A program made the position numbers and the translations under genes. A stretch of 64,000 bases of DNA from Strobilurus pachycystidiatus (Eukaryota > Basidiomycota > Agaricomycetes > Agaricales > Physalacriaceae): the NCBI GenBank assembly GCA_019915135.1, contig JAHLMK010000012.1:1302001-1366000 (forward strand), given 5' to 3'. Position 1 is the first letter of the stretch. Each line of letters begins with the position of its first letter. This document shows, piece by piece, positions 42,794 to 54,537 of the stretch. Under the pieces are notes generated by a model. That model was not told where the DNA came from and did not search any database. It saw only the letters and a list, made by a program, of their open reading frames with translations.

Positions 42794-45209
42794 ATGTTGT
42801 TCAATTTCTTGCTCCTCGCGTCCTCTTGCGGTCTCCAGCAGTCACTTGCGGCTTCTGCTACTGCTGCTGACTGGCATAAACTTTCCACCTCCCTTCCCGG
42901 CCGTCTTCACCCTGTTGTACCACTATCCAGTCCATGCTTTCCGCTGGTAGAAGGGCGGAACACTACAGTCAACGTGACAGAATGTGCTGCAGTACAATCA
43001 GGGTACACGCTGCCGGCATTTAGGGCGCCTCGCTTCAGCGCATTCATGCAGGTAAGCATCATATAATGAACGTAGTCTACACTCAAGACTGACAAATATT
43101 GATGAAGCCTCAATGGGAGACCTGTCAAAGAACAGAGGAAAAGTGCCTTCTCAATCCTTCGTCGCCTACGGATCCCCTGGCGTGGACTGGAGTTGACTGC
43201 CGACGAGGTAGCCTACCCGAATATTATGTATGTGCGCCAAATACACCAGTGAGCGAGGTATCTGATAGAAGCTCGAAGATTGATGTGGCGGGCCCAGAAG
43301 ACGTCAAGGAGGCTTTCAAGTTCTCGGCTAAAACAGGCGTTCCCTTGTCTATCAAGAACTCCGGCCATGACTATAAAGGTCGGTCTAGTGGAAAGGGCAC
43401 ACTTGGCGTCTGGGTATGCAAGCTTGTGTATCATTCTCATGAAATGCTCATTGATGTTTGTAGGTCCATAATCTGAATTCTGTGTGTCCTGTTTACTTTA
43501 CCTGTGTGACAGCTGACACGAAACCCGTCACTCAGCTCTCTTATGCGGAGGATTGGATACCAGAAGGTGGCACCGAATCATATGCCCGGACTGTGACCAT
43601 GGGCGTAAGAGTGCATTGGCTGTTCCGTGAATCTGTGTTGTGATACGTCCCTTGCAGACTGGCTGTACCTTCCAGGCGGTCTATGCCTTTGCTGACGCGA
43701 ACAACGCGACCATTATCGGTGGATATCACCAGACAGTATCCGCAAGTGGCGGTTGGGTGATGGTAAGAGGATTTCACGAGCTTGTTCTGATGCTTTTCTC
43801 AACCCTTCGTTAGGGTGGAGGACATAGCATTTTGAGTCCAGTGTATGGCTTAGGCGTCGACAGAGTGGTATGTTGCTGCCTCCGCCTGACTGTACACCGT
43901 TTGAATTATTCGGACCAGCTTCAGTTCAAGATCGTCACCCCGGATGGCGTGTACAGGACTGCAAATGCGTACAAAAACAAAGATTTATTCTGGGCTCTCC
44001 GCGGAGGTGGCGGGTCAACGTTTGGGGTAGTCCTGGAATCGACCATGCTGGCTGAGCCACAAATTACCCTTCAAGTGTAAAAAAACGGTCTTTTCGCGGT
44101 GCATGACAACTGAAATGTTTTGGCAGGGCTTCTATATCCTTTACTGGGACAGCCGCAACTGCACCAGAGTTCCTGGAACTGATCGTCGACCACACATACA
44201 AGTGGGGAACTGAGGGATGGGGAGGACATATGAATGTAGGTGCCTATATACAAGTTCTGCCTGGATCATTCCTCACCTGTCGTTGTAGCCAAGCGGTCTC
44301 ATCAATGTGACGCCGCTGCTGACGCTGGAAGAAGCAAAAATATCTGTTCAACCCATCTCTGACTACGCCTTGGCTCACAACGGCACGGTTGTCATTGAAA
44401 CACTTCCTTCATGGCAGGCATTTTTTGCAAAATACGTTCTGGTTGCTCAGGCGGGAGTCGGAGTCGAGAACACCCTCTTGAGTCGTCTGATGCCCTCCGA
44501 TCTATTCACGACCGAGGAAGGCAAGGCGCAGGTAACCGACGTGCTTGTTAACATGGTGCAGCAGTACGGCGTAAACCCGTACATTGTTGTCGGTACTCCT
44601 TTCTTGTTCAACCAAAGTGCAAACGCTACAAGTGTCACTCCGGCTTGGAGAAGTGCAATATGGCAGGTACGTTGGCCTCCTCTTGGACGATTTGTAGCGC
44701 TAAGTTTTCGTGTAGATCGGGGGTCATTCTAGCTGGACCTTCAACTCTACGATTTCTCAGATAAAGAAAGAATATCAGGTCGCCCACAACATCACTCAAA
44801 TGATGAAAGCCATCTCACCTGATTCAGGCGCTTATCTGGTCAGTCCTGTCTGTCCTATTTCTGGCATTCGACGTCTCAATAGCGAACAGAATGAGGGTGA
44901 TGTCTATGAGACAGACCATGAAGGTGTGTTTTGCCGACGAATAGTCGGTCCCTCTGTCTCAACAAGTATCAGCTTCTTTCTGGGGTCCCAACTATCCGGC
45001 TCTCCTTGCGATCAAAAAGAAATAGTACGTTGAAACATCTGACGCTCATTCGAGTTCTTACCATTTCCTCAGCGATCCTCAATCACTCCTCGAGTGTTGG
45101 CACTGCGGTAAATGATCTTCATGAAAGTACTAAGTTCCCTTGCTCACTGATATTCTATTCAGTTGGTTGGAAAGGTGCCAATGATCCCCGGTATCATTGC
45201 TACCTTTGA
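42794..45209 (+). CDS. Secreted FAD-linked oxidoreductase, BBE-like
   Basis: Berberine-bridge-enzyme-type flavoprotein oxidase, usually acting on sugars or secondary metabolites. The ATG at 42794 starts a signal peptide ([20 protein letters not shown]). The FAD_binding_4 domain reads [70 protein letters not shown] and [20 protein letters not shown]. Then [20 protein letters not shown]. His in NSGHDYKG is the expected covalent FAD site. I see no Cys at the usual second-linkage position ([10 protein letters not shown]), so single linkage is likely. The BBE C-terminal motif is present after splicing: [38 protein letters not shown]. Ten or more introns. Confidence 0.9.
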
Positions 45210-46200
45210 TGGTAGTCATTTCCCGGGGCGTCAACGAAGTCAGCAGATAAGGCACTGTATGTCGAAATGCTGGAGAGCTTTTGTTGCTAGTCGTTATCAG
45301 GGAATGCGATTATACCCATTGGTTGTGAAGTTGACGACCCCAAACAACAGCAAGACGAGGTCTCTATCCCTATTATACTCGTAAGGGCAGACTGATGTGA
45401 ACGCCTATGGCAACGCTTCGACTTTTCACCGTTGCAGGCAAGGTTGAAGGTCATTTTTCTGCTTAAATGGTTGTGCGCAGTCCAGAACAATCTGGACTCG
45501 GGACCCACCTACTGGGGCTTGCATATATAAATTCGAGCCTGATGTGCATGCGTCCAACTGATGATCTTCTTGCTGCCTTCTTGACATGCCAAGTCGCAGC
45601 TCGGCCTCCGATAGAAACTGTCAGCATCCGACTCAAGCCGAGCCTTAGACTCGCCGGCAACACTGACCCGTCCGCCGCTGTTTGAGGCACTTCGAAGTGG
45701 CGCTATTTTTCGAGATGATGACCCGAAGGAGATTCGAACTCGATGTTGCGCCCTGGGGCGCCGAGTTCAAGGACTCCTCAGTGCAACGCGGGTGCAACGA
45801 ACACATCTTCCCAGATGTTCTCGCGCCTGAAAACCATCTTTGTACATAATGTATTGGTTTCTCCCCCGAGTTCTAAATCTCCGGCGGGGGTTTTTCTACC
45901 ATTTACTCAGTCGGCGCAAAGCCCTAGTAACCCAATATTATGAAAAGGTCTGAATGATAACAATCCGACATGAGGACTCACACCGACCCAGGATTCACCG
46001 GTGTGACTGCACCCACATCCAGGAACTTGCAAGTTAGCAGCTAGAAGCACAATAGAAGCCGGTGCATTGAGTACGGCATCATGATGATGCCACACGATCG
46101 CGGTGGGCTTTGCCGAGCTAAGTCTATAAGAACGCCGGAAAAAGCCCTGGCTTCTCGTTGTCCCCTATGTCTTGACCCCCACCGACACCATCTCGCAGAG
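45210..46200. other. Intergenic with structured segment
   Basis: No gene supported. It contains a tRNA-like multibranch fold (45721-45793) and a hairpin followed by T5 (45872-45905). Confidence 0.4.
45721..45793. other. tRNA-like multibranched fold
   Basis: Outer pairing ACCCG (45721) with CGGGT closes three arms. They are a GAG-ATTCGAA-CTC arm (box-B-like GAGTTCGAATCTC on the minus strand), a GTTGC/GCAAC stem, and inside it two hairpins (GCCCTGGGGC and GAGT-TCAAGG-ACTC). It has a T-arm but no canonical D-arm and no 7-nt anticodon loop, so it is not a normal tRNA. A decayed tRNA or SINE head are possible. Confidence 0.3.
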
Positions 46201-47681
46201 ATGGTTCATTGGGTTCAGCCCAGCCTCACTACAAATCGAAGTATGTATCATCCATCTCAGTCTGCGCTTGAATAGCTTTTCATTGACCCTGTCGATCGCA
46301 GTCGTTACGACCATATTATTAACGCTCGCTCAACTGCTGACCGTTGTTCGTCTCTGGATCCGCGTACGTACCAGGCGATTTTGGCTGGACGATGCATGTA
46401 AGAGATCGCCCTTCGCTCACTAAAAGCGACCTCATCTGGACTCAAGGGATCATCGTCGCGTTGATCTGTTCTATCCTGCTCCTCGTGGACATGTGGATTA
46501 GGACGGATATGTCGGCAAGTCGACACTCTAGAATCAACGCTTACTGGTAAGTCTGCTTGAGAGGTGTTGAATGAGCGGTGTCGAAGACAGTTGTCCGCAG
46601 GATGGTTTCCTTGAACTTCACGAACACTCTATGGTGCGCAGTCGAACGCCCTTAGTCGGAGTAGAAGGCTTACCTTGTGGCTTTAAAATCAGGTCCTCTC
46701 GCATGAGTATCATCTTCGCCGTCATCCGTTTAGTCCCACCGCAAATGCGCCTCAGACGGGTATTGACGTTCCTAGACTCTGATTCAACTCCTGACATATA
46801 CGAAACAGATTACCAACTTCTCTGCCATCCTCTTCGGACTGATGTGGGTGGGATTGCTCGTACAGAAGGTCTATATCTGCGCTTCCGACAAATACTGGTA
46901 TCACCTGCCAAAGCCACAGTGTCACCTCGGTAGTGGCATTGCAATAATGGAGCTTACTAGTGCGTACATCACAGGCTAGAGATTTCGTATACTGAAGATC
47001 CTCTCAGCCGACGCTGTAGCAGACGTGTTACTGGCAGCCTTGCCGATCTACCTGCTTCGCGACATAACTCTACTGAAGAACCAGCGAAAGTCAGTGTCAT
47101 CAATGTTACCAGAGATTGAATTTAAATCTGACTTGCCTTAGGATGTTACTCGCAATCTTCTCGTCCAGTCTTCTGATCAGTTTGACCTCGGTTGTCCACG
47201 CAGTGTTCTTGCTCGGACCAACTGGTCTACTGGAGGCTATAAGTGCTCAAGCAGAGGTAAGAGCTCGAGAGCTTGTATCTATCATCATCTGACAAACCAC
47301 TGGTAGGCGGCCACAGCCTTGATGGTAGCCAGCCTGGCCGTCGTTGCAACGGGGGTTTATCGCTTTATCAGAAAGGGAGGAGACTTTGACGAGCAGCCAT
47401 ACACTTACAACATGGAGGCGACAACCGGTGGTGGCATCCGCATCCGTCGTACGACTCGAAAGAACCTGGGGACTGACGCGACCGAATTCAACACCATAGA
47501 GTTCGCAAATATGGCCCAAGGGTCAGGGGACACTGGCACATCTGCTGAATCAGAGGCCACCGTCACAGTCGACAAACCCATCGGGCTATATATCAAGAAG
47601 GAACAATCAGTGCACGAGATCAGTATAGATGATACACGACCGAATAGTGTAGAGCCCTCGAAGCGACCAGATATTCGATGA
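46201..47681 (+). CDS. Seven-TM fungal integral membrane protein (rhodopsin-domain / PTH11-like)
   Basis: Plasma-membrane 7-TM protein of the large fungal rhodopsin-domain group, some members of which act as receptors. The start at 46201 (MVHWVQPSLTTNR) joins over an intron to IVTTILLTLAQLLTVVRLWI and RVRTRRFWLDDAW. The next exons give IIVALICSILLLVDMWIRTD, YWMVSLNFTNTLWSSRMSII and FAVIRLVPP. Then ITNFSAILFGLMWVGLLVQK, ADVLLAALPIYLLRDITLLK, MLLAIFSSSLLISLTSVVHA and ALMVASLAVVATGVYRFIRK. Each junction quoted was checked for phase. The R-x-W-LDDA motif after TM1/2 and LLRDI before TM6 fit the family. A 90-residue soluble tail ends EPSKRPDIR. Confidence 0.7.
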
Positions 47682-48158
47682 TTGTTGCGAAATTGCCTGG
47701 ACAAGTCAGTAGTGCTGTGTGTACTGAGGTGAGAAGGAGATTCAGAGGCGAACGATCACCTTACAGAACTCACTTGGGCGTCACTGTGCCGTCTGCCCGT
47801 TTGAAAGAGGCGACAACAACTTATTAATGCATCGCCCTTTGCGCCTCTGACACTTGGTTATTTGAGCTTTGAGCGCCCTGATGTATCAACATGATGGAAA
47901 TTCCGCACAACAGAGCCGCTGGTCTCACTTGTTAGAATGCGAAGCGCTCAGACTTTGAGATTGATGACGCTATACGGAGACATACGTGTGCATATCAAGT
48001 GAGTTCCTGCGGGCGTCGTGCTGTGTACAATGAATCGCCTGCCACATGATGGACAGCTTCCCGGCTATCGAGCCACTCGTCGTGGATCCATACGCCACAG
48101 TAGAAACACGACGTGATGTTATCCAGGCCGTGTGGTCTTGACTGCCAAATCCCAGATC
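47682..48158. other. Intergenic
   Basis: Between convergent genes. No feature recognised. Confidence 0.35.
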
Positions 48159-50075
48159 TCAATCGGCCTTCAACTTTTCCTCCCCGCCAAACGGCACGAC
48201 CACGAACTTCCGCGTCATCAAATTGAAAATCGTCCCAAACACGAACGCGATCAACGAGCAGCTGAAGATAATCACGTTGTACGGCATGCTGAAGTCCGGC
48301 GTCGCGAGGTCGACGAGCAGCGGTGGCGTGTATATGCGTTTTCCAAAATTACCATCCGAGTCAATTGGGATGAGAACGGCAGGCGGGAGGTCCCAGCCGC
48401 GCTGCGCGTCCGGTGGATGCTCAGTGTATCGCAGAAAAGCTTTCGTGACGTCGAGTGTTAGTTGTACGATACTGTTTGGCGGGAGTGTCAGGACGGTCTG
48501 GAAAGTAGCCGGCTTCGCGTGGGGTACTGGGGGGATATATGTCGTGTTAGAGAGCAAAGTATCTGCGAGATATATTCAGTTTGAGAATTGGACATGGTAA
48601 GTACGAGGTGTGCTGACCATCTAGAGTACCATTGAGGCGGATCCGCATGGTGTGGATGTAGAACTGCACGATCCAAGGCATCGTTTCTAGGTAGAGGATA
48701 TGAAGTGACGAAGGGAGATGATTCGTTAAGACCAGGGACATTTGTCCTCGATCTTGACTCGCTCCGTGAAGACTACGCCGAACAGAGAATGGCATGGGAT
48801 GGACGTCAGGTGGCTGCAAGGCTAACAAAGAGTCAGATCATTGGACTATGCAGCGAGGATCATTTACCATATTCGAAGGGGGTCCCCCATTTGATTCTGA
48901 CATCTAGAGGTTCGGAGACTACGATTCCTATTCAGAAACTTGGATTGGACTGGGTGCGCGAGCTCTTACTGTTGCTGAGGTCATAGAAAGCTAAGCTGCC
49001 TTCGATGAGAGGCGGTTCTGGCTTGATGGTGTACATTCCATTGGAGGGCAAGGTCACGTTGACGATACTAGAGCGCGCAACTGGACAGCTTCTTTGAATC
49101 TGACGGTCAAACAGGGATCGGAAAGACCAGTCTGTAAATTGTTAGTGAAGGGCATGAGAGACCCAGCAACGTCAACCTGCCTTGTTTCTTGGAATTCGAG
49201 ATCCTCAAGGGATCAGAGACAGACTGGAAAGACATGCGAACTTGAACGCCTGCTTCCGCATTCCAAAGGACATGGAGCCCCATGCCATGCCAATTAGCAT
49301 CGAACAGACGATGAGGATTCAGCAAAGACGCAACTCCAGAGAGCGATTTGCAGGGAAGGAGTTTGAGGAAAGGCGTCAAGTTTTCGGTACAGACGTGTTC
49401 TGATGCCAGTGATGCATGTCGAAGGTGGTGATTTACGCCCCAGTCAGGTAGGTTGCCTTCAGGCGCAAACGGGAGGAAAGGTGATGTGGTACGCTGTTCG
49501 TCAAGCGAGCCAATGGATGCACAGAACAGACCAGCTAAAGCATTACGCAGGCCCTGCCAACGATCATCGATTCTGGAGCATAGTGAGGGCAAGCTTTGCT
49601 AGGCAGACTGGAAAGGAACGTACGTAGTCGGTGCACCGTCGGCCATCCAGGCCCATAGCTCGGCGCCGGTCCCTACGTCGGGCTCTCTTGGGTATCCCCA
49701 GGCGTCATAGTTCCACTTTCCGGCGTTGAGTGTGAGGTGCAGCTCGGTGACCGCGTATTGCCGTAGAATTTGGCCCAACGAGAGCGGAAACAAGGTGTAA
49801 TGCTGGGCTACGACAACGTCAGAGGAGCGTGCGCACAGCTGCGCTCGGGAACGCACATTCGTCGTCGTCCGATGCCAATGTGCGCGGGTCTCTTGGTGTC
49901 GCGTCGTTGAGCACGGTCGTGAATGTGAATGTCGTTGCTACTCGTCCGTCAGGCAGGGTTCGGAGAGATACATTCTCCGAGAATGCCTCCTTCTCCGTGT
50001 GCTGCGCGGAGGCGGTGACGGCGAGCAGAAGGCAGGCCGCCCGCCAGGGATTCCACCGTTTGCCGACGGTGTGCA
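48159..50075 (-). CDS. GPI16: GPI transamidase subunit PIG-T/GPI16
   Basis: ER-membrane subunit of the GPI transamidase that attaches GPI anchors. The ATG at 50075 begins a signal peptide (MHTVGKRWNPWRAACLLLAV). Then SENVSLRTLPDGRVATTFTF, HYTLFPLSLGQILRQYAVTE and LHLTLNAGKWNYDAWGYP followed by VGTGAELWAWM, the strongest family signature. Later exons give WQGLRNALAGLFCASIGSLD, ASEHVCTENLTPFLKLLPC and KSLSGVASLLNPHRLFDANW. The luminal core continues (HILYLETMPWIVQFYIHTMR, SIVQLTLDVTKAFLRYTEHP). One C-terminal membrane span is present (YNVIIFSCSLIAFVFGTIFN) before LMTRKFVVVPFGGEEKLKAD. Divergent from the METTL14-like gene by 142 bp. Confidence 0.93.
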
Positions 50076-50217
50076 TGTGGCGGGAGAAGTCAGATTCGAT
50101 CGACGTCACGTTCTCCTGCTTTACTTTACCCCATCATGAACACTGTAGGCGCACGTCTTTCTGTTCGCATTCGCCACATTAACGCGTCGATTATCAGAAC
50201 TAGTCCGCTCGGATATC

Positions 50218-51989
50218 ATGGCTAGCGTAACAGAGACATTGGCGTCGGCCAACAGTCTGCTTGCATACCACGCTTCGCTCATCGATGGCCTCCGCTCTTC
50301 GCAGCGAGAACATCGGCGCCAGATTCAGCAGTATTTATCCGCCTCTGATTCCAAGGCTATTCTTGACCTGCCTTCATTGCCGCCGCCGCCCTCACCGTCT
50401 CCGCCGCCCTCCCCCGTTCTCCATCCCATAAACCCTTCCAAACATCCGCAACGTCAGAATCTACCCCCAGCCAAGCTTGCTCGAGCAGCCCGATACAAGA
50501 ACTACGTCCCCGAAGAGGAGACAATACGCAATGACTACTCTCAGCGCTACGTCGACGGCGGCGACTGGCCACAGAACTGGGTCATCGGCGCAGAGCCTGA
50601 GCATCGTTTCGAAGAGTACGTTGTTCCTTTGCTGACTCATTTCTCAACTCAGGCTACATTAGATACCCAAAGCAGCACCGATTGCTATCTCTCAAGAAAC
50701 AATCTGTTCACGAAAACTCCCTCCCCCCAACATACCTATCCTTCTCCTCATTGACATCCCTCCAACCCTCCAAATTTGACGTTATCCTCCTTGACCCACC
50801 ATTCTCGTCCTCCTTCACTTGGAACCACTTGCAGGATCTACCAATACCGTCACTGGCCGCTGACCCGAGTTTTGTCTTTCTCTGGGTCGGGAGTGGTGCA
50901 GGGGACGGCTTGGAACGCGGCCGAGAAGTCCTTGCAAAATGGGGGTACAGACGTTGTGAAGACGTTGTCTGGGTCAAGACGAACAAGAGCACAAACAAAG
51001 GCCCCGGGACTGATCCACCGACCACATCCCTTCTAACACGAACAAAACAACACTGTCTGATTGGAATAAGGGGAACTGTGCGGCGGTCGACAGACAGTTG
51101 GTTTGTCCATTGCAATGTCGGTGCGTACACGAAATAGGTTTGATTGTCAGACGCGTCACTAACTCCATCATAACCTACAGATACTGACGTTATAATATGG
51201 GAAGGCGATCCGACAGATCCAACACGGAAACCACCCGAAATGTACACTTTGATAGAAAACTTCTGTCTAGGAACTCGACGTCTCGAGATATTCGGAAAGC
51301 TTTCGTCCTCGCTTCGCCGTGGATGGGTAACTGTTGTCGGTGGGGACTCTGTACCCGACGGTCCGATACATGTCGACGGCGAAGAGGGTGGCCAAGCGAC
51401 GCTCTTCAACCGCGAAAGTTGGGACCGTAACATCAAGGAGATGGCCAGTGGGTCAAAGTGCGTCGTCCCCATGACACAAGACATCGACGCCCTCCGGCCG
51501 AAATCTCCCGTTCGAGGACAGAACGCCCAGAACGGGGGCGGTGGAGGGGGCGGTAGCTCCGGGGGCGTGGCTCTGTCCGGGAACGGTATGACGAACAACG
51601 GCATGAACATGGCACCGCGTTTTGCGAACAACGGAATGCGGAATCTAGGGATGGACATGAACCCGATGGCTATGGGGATCAACGCAATGGGCATGGGCAT
51701 GGGTATGGAGGGGATGATGAATGGGGCGTGGCCGGGTGTCATGGCCATGAACGGTATGGATCCACAGGCGATGATGATGGCCGCCAGTGGTATGAACCCA
51801 CAGATGATGGACCCACAGTCGATGGCTATGAATGTGAATGGAAACATGATGATGGGCGGGCAAGGGGCGTTTGTGCCTATGATGAATGGGATGAACGGGA
51901 TGGGCTGGAATGCCAATGGGCAACAGTTCAGTATGGACAATGGGATGATGGGAGGCATGGGTATGGGCGGCCAATGGACCGGATATTAA
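50218..51989 (+). CDS. MT-A70 family protein, METTL14/KAR4 type
   Basis: Non-catalytic partner type of the mRNA m6A methyltransferase (METTL14 in animals, Kar4 in yeast). The ATG at 50218 gives a coiled N-terminus (IDGLRSSQREHRRQIQQYLS) and a Pro-rich linker. Then comes NDYSQRYVDGGDWPQNWVIG. The MT-A70 fold follows across two introns: QPSKFDVILLDPPFSSSFTW, DVVWVKTNKSTNKGPG, RTKQHCLIGIRGTVRRSTDS, VDTDVIIWEGDP and MYTLIENFCLGTRRLEIFGK. RTK(E/Q)HCL and GTV(K/R)RSTD place it with METTL14, not METTL3. The site that is EPPL in METTL14 is DPPF here. The last about 130 residues are a Met/Gly/Asn-rich low-complexity tail. Confidence 0.88.
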
Positions 51990-52511
51990 CGTTATCTTGT
52001 TTTCATGTATGTCCTTCATGTTGTGCACTATACAAAGCTTGTACCAAAAAAAACCCAAGTGCCGAGTCGTCGGCCACGTAACTCCAGCACCTTTGTTCTC
52101 CTTGATCACGGAAGTGGATAACTCAGCCTGTTTACTGGGGGGAATTTCGCAGTGAGGCTGCACACGAAGTGACGTTCAATCTTCAATCTGAACCCTGAGT
52201 CGAACAAGAAAACATACAGGCACCGGCAAAAGCCGGAGACTTTTCTGTCCTTGCCAATGCGATTGCCTTGCGACCTCCTCGAGTTCGTACCTAACCATGA
52301 CCAGTCTGAGTAAAGTATCCTCGCCCTCGAATTCAACACCACTAATGACTCTTCATCTGTAGCATCAATCTGTACTGTCTGCTCTGAGCGTGACCGACTC
52401 ATCGAGCTCGTTGATCTGCCTTCACCCTACCAGTCCCATCTTGGCCGCACACTAGCCTTTGACGATGGTGCCGAACCTCTCAGAGACGGAGTCCAATCTC
52501 TTCTCCGCAAA
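51990..52511. other. Intergenic / upstream of F-box gene
   Basis: Contains an upstream in-frame extension of the F-box gene from about 52313 (CSERDRLIELVDLPSPYQS, HLGRTLAFDDGA, LLRKM) that lacks its own ATG. A possible intron with donor at 52289 and branch-like CACTAATGAC precedes it, but I could not join it to an ATG in phase. Confidence 0.4.
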
Positions 52512-54070
52512 ATGAACGCCGAAATCTCACAGTACGACAAGGAGATCACAGCTCTGAATCTCACTCTTGACGCGCTAGAGAAAAGGCGCGCCGACAGAGT
52601 CGCATATCGCAATGCGCACATCGCCCTCTTCCCTCCCATTCACGCCCTACCATCCGAGATCATGATTGACATTCTGAAACTCGCATGTGATGTCCCATAC
52701 CACGTCTACAAGGCGTCCAAAAGTGGGCCGTGGTTGTTGGGCAAGGTCTGCCATCGATGGAGGACGCTGGTATGGTCGACGCCATCCTTCTGGTGCTCGT
52801 TCTTGATGTATAGACATCTATATACGGGATACGATGCCGAACAAACTCACTTTCTCAAGGGGGCTTTGGTCCGTTCGCGAGACATGCCTCTTTCCTTCGA
52901 CGTTGATTACCCTGGAGAGCGGAGGGAGAGCACTGCCGATGTGATTGAACTCATGGCAGGGTGCTCCTCGCGATGGGAGGACATGTCTTTCGATTTCGAC
53001 CATCGCTTGATGGATACCCTGTTTTCCTCGAAGACATACAATCCAGACTTACCGATGCTCAAGAAGCTCTGCCTTCGGACATCTCCGGAGGCCCTTGTAT
53101 CCGCTCTCAAGTTATTCAATACAGCTCGGTCTTTGGTTAATCTTACTCTTCCTTGGGGGTGTATCTCTCCCACCGATTTACCTCAACAACACGAGTTTGA
53201 TTGGAGTCGGCTCACGCACTTGACCCTGGAACGCAGTGGGACAAGAATAGTTCAGGAGTTGCTACGCTTTTGTTCGAGTCTTCGCGTGCTCAAGGTTGAC
53301 CTCGAAAGCGAAAGTGCCCGCGACCAGCAGGTCTTGGCCCCAGTACATCATTCCAGTCTCGTAACGCTAGACATCGAAGACTCACAACCTCTGCATACCT
53401 GGCTGCTATCCCATGTCACCCTTCCATCGCTCAAGAGCCTACAACTCCGGGAATATATCAATCAGAAAGGAGTCCAAGTGATTCTTCTGTTTTTGCGCCA
53501 ATCGTTGTGCGAAATTGAAGAGCTATCCTTCGCTGACTGCCAAGGATGGAAGGCGATTGCCGCGTACACGCCCACCGTTCGGAAGATCAGAATGCTCTCT
53601 AGAACATATTCGCCTCCTTGGGATGCTCTGACAGCCCGTGGAGATGGATGCGACCTCATGCCTCGTTTGCGCTCATTGACATCGCGGATGGAACGCCGGT
53701 CGTGTGGGTTCTTGCTCGAAGAGGAACAGTACCAACTTCTTCATATGCTTGACTCACGCTGGCATGTAACACCGGGGTTGGACGTGGATCGCTTGCAGCA
53801 TGTTGACATCGAGCTACCCTCTGGAGTCTACATGGAACAGGAACGCGAGCGCCATAGAGCACTGGATTTACCAACCGTGGAGCAAAAGGTCAACACGGCA
53901 TTGGCGAGGTCGTTTTTCGACCGCTTGCACGCCTTCAAGGAGGAAGGGTTGGACATTACTGTTCGATGTGCTCGTGAGTCAATTCACTCCATATCAAATA
54001 CACATCGTATCCTGACTATTCTCCAGGAGATCTCGATCACGAAGTCAATGACTATTACTTCTACCTATAG
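52512..54070 (+). CDS. F-box-like protein with leucine-rich region
   Basis: Probable substrate adaptor for an SCF ubiquitin ligase; partner unknown. It opens with a coiled segment (MNAEISQYDKEITALNLTLD), then the F-box-like motif FPPIHALPSEIMIDILKLAC. Conserved WxLGKVCHRWRTLVWSTPSFW follows as in agaricomycete F-box families. The middle is LRR-like (MLKKLCLRTSPEALVSALKL, LRVLKVDLESESARD, LKSLQLREYINQKG). The true 3' end uses an intron 53974-54026 (GTGAGT...CTCCAG), giving VRCARDLDHEVNDYYFYL with stop 54068-54070, not the longer unspliced frame. The N-terminus probably extends about 43 codons upstream (see 51990-52511). Confidence 0.8.
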
Positions 54071-54537
54071 CGCCTGTACTATTCAAAGCAGGGAAACAAT
54101 TCGAACGATAAATGAAGTCAGGGAACCCTCTTCCCATTTTTACCTGCATTCCCTCCGTCCTAAGTTCCGAGTCTCAATATCGCACCATCAGCTGCTATAA
54201 CCAGTTATAAATGAGCACGTTGACCGGGTGGCTGCCTTTGTAATGATAGGGTGGCTCAACGACGCGTTTGATTCTAGGTATTGGAGCCGAATGAACTTGA
54301 GTCTTGACGGCAGAAAGCGAAAGACATTAAGTTTGCTCTGTTTATCTTCTCGAAACCTGGTATAAACACTCCTACCACCACAGCACATAAGTCACTTCTC
54401 ACACGAGTCCTGCCGAAGTGGAACTAAACTTTGTGATATTGCCACCAAGTCAAGTCGAGGTTTTGAGGCAAGAAACAGAGTGGAGATATACAATAAAGAT
54501 TTAAGGGCGATACATACTGTAAAACGAAAGGCGAAAA
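54071..54537. other. Intergenic
   Basis: 3' regions of the convergent F-box and RIM1 genes. Nothing else recognised. Confidence 0.35.

Noticed and set aside
45721..45793. Calling a tRNA gene
   Set aside because: A T-arm-like box B and outer stem exist, but there is no proper D-arm and no 7-nt anticodon loop.
50708..51958. 416-codon open frame on the minus strand
   Set aside because: It is the antisense of the METTL14-like gene; the repeated ATG/GGG tail gives stop-free antisense text rich in Ile/Pro/Met. Motifs on the plus strand are decisive.
53974..54200. Longer unspliced C-terminus of the F-box protein
   Set aside because: A good GTGAGT donor and CTCCAG acceptor give an in-phase ending (RDLDHEVNDYYFYL) with a stop at 54068.
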